Source of the DNA: Halorussus limi
Lineage (GTDB): Archaea > Halobacteriota > Halobacteria > Halobacteriales > Haladaptataceae
NCBI RefSeq assembly: GCF_023238205.1
Contig: NZ_CP096661.1
Location: 186,001 to 250,000 of the forward strand
Direction of reading: 5' to 3'
Length of the DNA: 64,000 nucleotides
A program made the translations under genes and the position numbers. Numbering within the stretch: the stretch's first letter is position 1; each line of letters starts with the position of its first letter. Of the stretch, positions 61,779 through 64,000 are shown one piece after another. The notes beneath the pieces were generated by a model, which saw nothing but the letters and a program-made list of their open reading frames with translations, searched no databases and had not been told where the DNA came from.

Positions 61779-62918
61779 CTACGCGTCGGCCCGGAACTCC
61801 GCCAGCACGTCCCGATCGATTTCGATTCCGAGGCCGGGCGAGTCCGGAATCGGCACCGAGTTCCCCTCGTTCGTGATGGGTTCGACCGCGAGGTCCTCGC
61901 GGATGGGGTTCGGCGTGCGGTCGAACTCCAGCATCGGGTCGCCGGGAATCGTCGCCAACATCTGTAGGCTGGCCGCGAGCGCGACGGCGCTGCCGAACAC
62001 GTGGGGATGACACTGGACGTTCGCCGCGTCGGCCATCGTCGCCACGCGCCGCGTCGAGGTGATGCCGCCCGCGCTGGTGACGTCGGGTTGGACGTACCCC
62101 ACGGCACCGGCGTCGAGGACTCGGTCGAACTCGTGCTGGAAGGCCCAGCACTCGCCGCCCGCGAGCGGGACCTCCACCTCCTCGTTTATCGCGGCGTAGT
62201 TCTCGATGTTGCGCGGGGGGACGGGTTCCTCGAAGAAGTGGACGTCGAGTTCCGCCAGTCCCTCGGCGACGCGCCGGGCGTCGGCCACGTCGTAGGCGTG
62301 GTTGGCGTCGGTCATCAGGCGCACGTCGTCGCCGACCGCCTCGCGGATGGCCCGGACGAGTTCGACGTCCTTCTCCGGCCCCCATCCGAAGATGCGCGAG
62401 AGGCCGATCTTGTTTTTGAGCGCGTCGAACCCCGCCGCGACGTGGCCCTCCGCCTCCTCGACGACGTCGGCCCGGAGGGTCTCGAAGTCCTCGACGTCGC
62501 CCCAGAAGTGGCCGGTCGCGTACGCCCGCACCTGGTCTCGTCGCCGACCGCCCACGAGCGCGGAGACGGGTTGGCCGACCGCCTTTCCGTAGAGATCCCA
62601 CAGCGCGATGTCCACGCCGCTGACTACGCTGGCGGGGACGTAGGAGTGGTACGACGACCGGAGTTTGTAGACGAGGTCGTCGTGAATCTGCTCGACGTTT
62701 CGGGGGTCTCGACCCCGGAGCCACGGCGAGACGTACTCCTCGACGAGTTCGCGGTTGCCCGCGGTCGGTCCCCAGCACTCGCCCCACCCGACCGTGCCGT
62801 CGTCGGCCTCGACTCGGACGAGGCAGTACTCGCGGCTGTCTATCCACTTCTGGGCGTTGGCGAACCGTTCACCGAGGTCTCTGCGTAGCGGAATCGCTTC
62901 GACGCTTGCGACTTCCAT
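61779..62918 (-). CDS. enolase-superfamily (mandelate racemase/muconate lactonising) dehydratase
   Basis: A 379-residue protein from the ATG at 62916-62918. The capping domain (1-115) precedes a barrel with the acid-base Lys pair in FDALKNKIG (about 158-166), metal ligands in TDANHAY (Asp, about 199), HFFEEPV (Glu, about 226) and AGGEC (Glu, about 251), and the His/Glu pair in CHPHVFG (about 300) and MLEFD (about 327). The K-x-K plus His pattern fits sugar-acid or tartrate-type dehydratases of the MR group. The substrate cannot be read off. It lies upstream of the tartrate dehydrogenase unit on the same strand. Confidence 0.86.
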   Translation of the reverse strand: MEVASVEAIPLRRDLGERFANAQKWIDSREYCLVRVEADDGTVGWGECWGPTAGNRELVEEYVSPWLRGRDPRNVEQIHDDLVYKLRSSYHSYVPASVVSGVDIALWDLYGKAVGQPVSALVGGRRRDQVRAYATGHFWGDVEDFETLRADVVEEAEGHVAAGFDALKNKIGLSRIFGWGPEKDVELVRAIREAVGDDVRLMTDANHAYDVADARRVAEGLAELDVHFFEEPVPPRNIENYAAINEEVEVPLAGGECWAFQHEFDRVLDAGAVGYVQPDVTSAGGITSTRRVATMADAANVQCHPHVFGSAVALAASLQMLATIPGDPMLEFDRTPNPIREDLAVEPITNEGNSVPIPDSPGLGIEIDRDVLAEFRADA

Positions 62919-63023
62919 GCTCCCCACGTCGGAGGCCACCGTACTGAAACTTTCCCAAGGTAGCAAACCCCACACCCACGCGGACCGTCCTCGCTCGCGC
63001 CGACAGGGGCGCGCCGCGGACCG

Positions 63024-64000
63024 TCACCCCCCGTCGCGTTCGACCGCGTCGAGCGCGTCGTCGTCGAGGACCTCACGGGTGTGTTCGCCGAGTCGCGGCG
63101 GCACTCGGTTTGTCCCGGTGCTGAGACCGGAGAATCGAGCGGGGAACTGGACTAGCGGCATGTCGGTACCACCGAGCGAGAGGTCGGTGGTCACGTCGCT
63201 CTCGCGGAGTTGGGGGTCCTCGAACACCTCGACGGTGTCCCGGACCGGCGCGCCGGGGACGCCGTGCTCGCAGAACAGGTCGAACCACGCCTCGGCCGAC
63301 TGCCCGGCGAACAGCGGTTCGAGTTCCGCGGTCAGTTCCTCGCGGTGTTCGACCCGGTCGGCGTTGGTCTCGAACCGGGGGTCGTCTGCGAGGTCCGGCC
63401 GGTCGATGGCGTCGCAGAACGACGCCCACGTCCCCTCGCTCCCCACGGCGACGGCGAACCACCCGTCGGCCGTCTCGAACGCGCGGTACGGCGCGAGCGA
63501 CGGGTGGGCGGTCCCCATCCGCGGGTAGGGGTCGCCGGTGGCCAGCGTCCGACCGGCGCGCTCGGTCAGCCACGAGACGAGTCCCTCGAACATCGGAACC
63601 TCGACGTGCTGACCGCCGTGTTGGTCGCGCACCGAGAGCGCGGTGACGACCGAGAGCGCGGCGTACATGCCCGCGCAGATGTCGCCGATCGGAATCCCCG
63701 GACGCGCCGGCGAGCCGTCGGCCTGCCCCGTCACGCTCATGCTCCCGCTCAGTGCCTGCACGACCATGTCGAACGCCGCGAGATCGCGGTTGGGGCCCTC
63801 TAGGAAGCCCGATATCGAGCAGTAGACGAGGTCGTCGTTGCCCTCCCGGAGGTCGTCGTAGCCGAGCCCCCACTCCGCCATCGTCCCGGGGCGGTAGTTC
63901 TCGACGACCACGTCGGCGTCGGCGGCGAGGCGCTCGAAGGCCGCCGCCCCCGCCGGTGTCGAGAGGTCGAGTTCGACGCTGCGCTTGCCGCGGTTGAGCG
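63024..64000 (-). CDS. family III CoA-transferase, N-terminus outside window
   Basis: The last 325 or so residues of a CaiB/BaiF CoA-transferase; the frame continues open past 64000 (LNRGKRSVELDLSTPAGAAA before VVVENYRPGTMAEWGLG). The catalytic Asp is in PGIPIGDICAG. 'HPSLAPYRAFETADGWFAVAV' and 'DRPDLADDPRF' are family hallmarks also seen in 54672. It is 105 bases before the enolase-superfamily gene on the same strand, so the two may share a transcript; it would activate an acid for further breakdown. Confidence 0.88.
   Translation of the reverse strand, partial: LNRGKRSVELDLSTPAGAAAFERLAADADVVVENYRPGTMAEWGLGYDDLREGNDDLVYCSISGFLEGPNRDLAAFDMVVQALSGSMSVTGQADGSPARPGIPIGDICAGMYAALSVVTALSVRDQHGGQHVEVPMFEGLVSWLTERAGRTLATGDPYPRMGTAHPSLAPYRAFETADGWFAVAVGSEGTWASFCDAIDRPDLADDPRFETNADRVEHREELTAELEPLFAGQSAEAWFDLFCEHGVPGAPVRDTVEVFEDPQLRESDVTTDLSLGGTDMPLVQFPARFSGLSTGTNRVPPRLGEHTREVLDDDALDAVERDGG

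Overview
The window is haloarchaeal (class Halobacteria). The proteins are very acidic, there are two TFB (archaeal TFIIB) genes, Tat-dependent secretion signals, a haloarchaeal-type malate synthase, ISH-type insertion sequences, and TATA boxes about 25-35 nt before start codons with little or no leader. Genus cannot be fixed from the sequence.

Region 1 (about 1-25 kb) is an A+T-richer accessory region with long gene-free gaps and many decayed genes. It holds a partial DUF302 gene, a K+ channel-like protein, a fused aldo/keto reductase, two related orphan PAS histidine kinases, two divergent TFB genes, and an OB-fold (RPA-like) gene behind a hairpin-rich GC leader. It also holds a complete IS1595-family element with its target duplication, a Tat lipoprotein, an alpha/beta hydrolase, a VapBC pair back to back with an HTH-nucleotidyltransferase/HEPN pair, an APC permease fused to universal-stress domains, an aldehyde dehydrogenase of the P5C/semialdehyde type, and an IS6-family element at the right edge.

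Region 2 (about 25-64 kb) is compact, G+C-rich and almost entirely carboxylic-acid metabolism. From left to right: MFS carrier, glycerate kinase, malate synthase, a large FAD/Fe-S 2-hydroxyacid dehydrogenase, a D-2-hydroxyacid dehydrogenase, a TPP enzyme, a PPC/DUF296 protein, two MFS carriers flanking a phosphonoacetate hydrolase-like enzyme, a PEP-mutase/isocitrate-lyase family lyase, and an iron alcohol dehydrogenase. These are followed by another MFS carrier, a MmgE/PrpD-cupin-TcuA-like cassette, an ABC importer with duplicated binding proteins, a CoA-transferase, a second MmgE/PrpD with an MFS carrier, then Ldh2-type dehydrogenase, tartrate/D-malate dehydrogenase, an enolase-superfamily dehydratase and a second CoA-transferase that runs off the window.

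My reading is that region 2 imports hydroxylated or branched di- and tricarboxylates (tartrate-, tricarballylate- or methylcitrate-like) and feeds them through glycerate, glyoxylate, pyruvate and malate into central metabolism. The exact substrates are inference. No transcription regulator is recognisable in region 2. The most unusual items are the hairpin-dense leader before the RPA-like gene, the nested toxin-antitoxin loci with a helical-phased repeat at the vapBC promoter, the TcuA/PrpD cassette without TcuB, and the TFB gene cut ten codons short by an amber codon.
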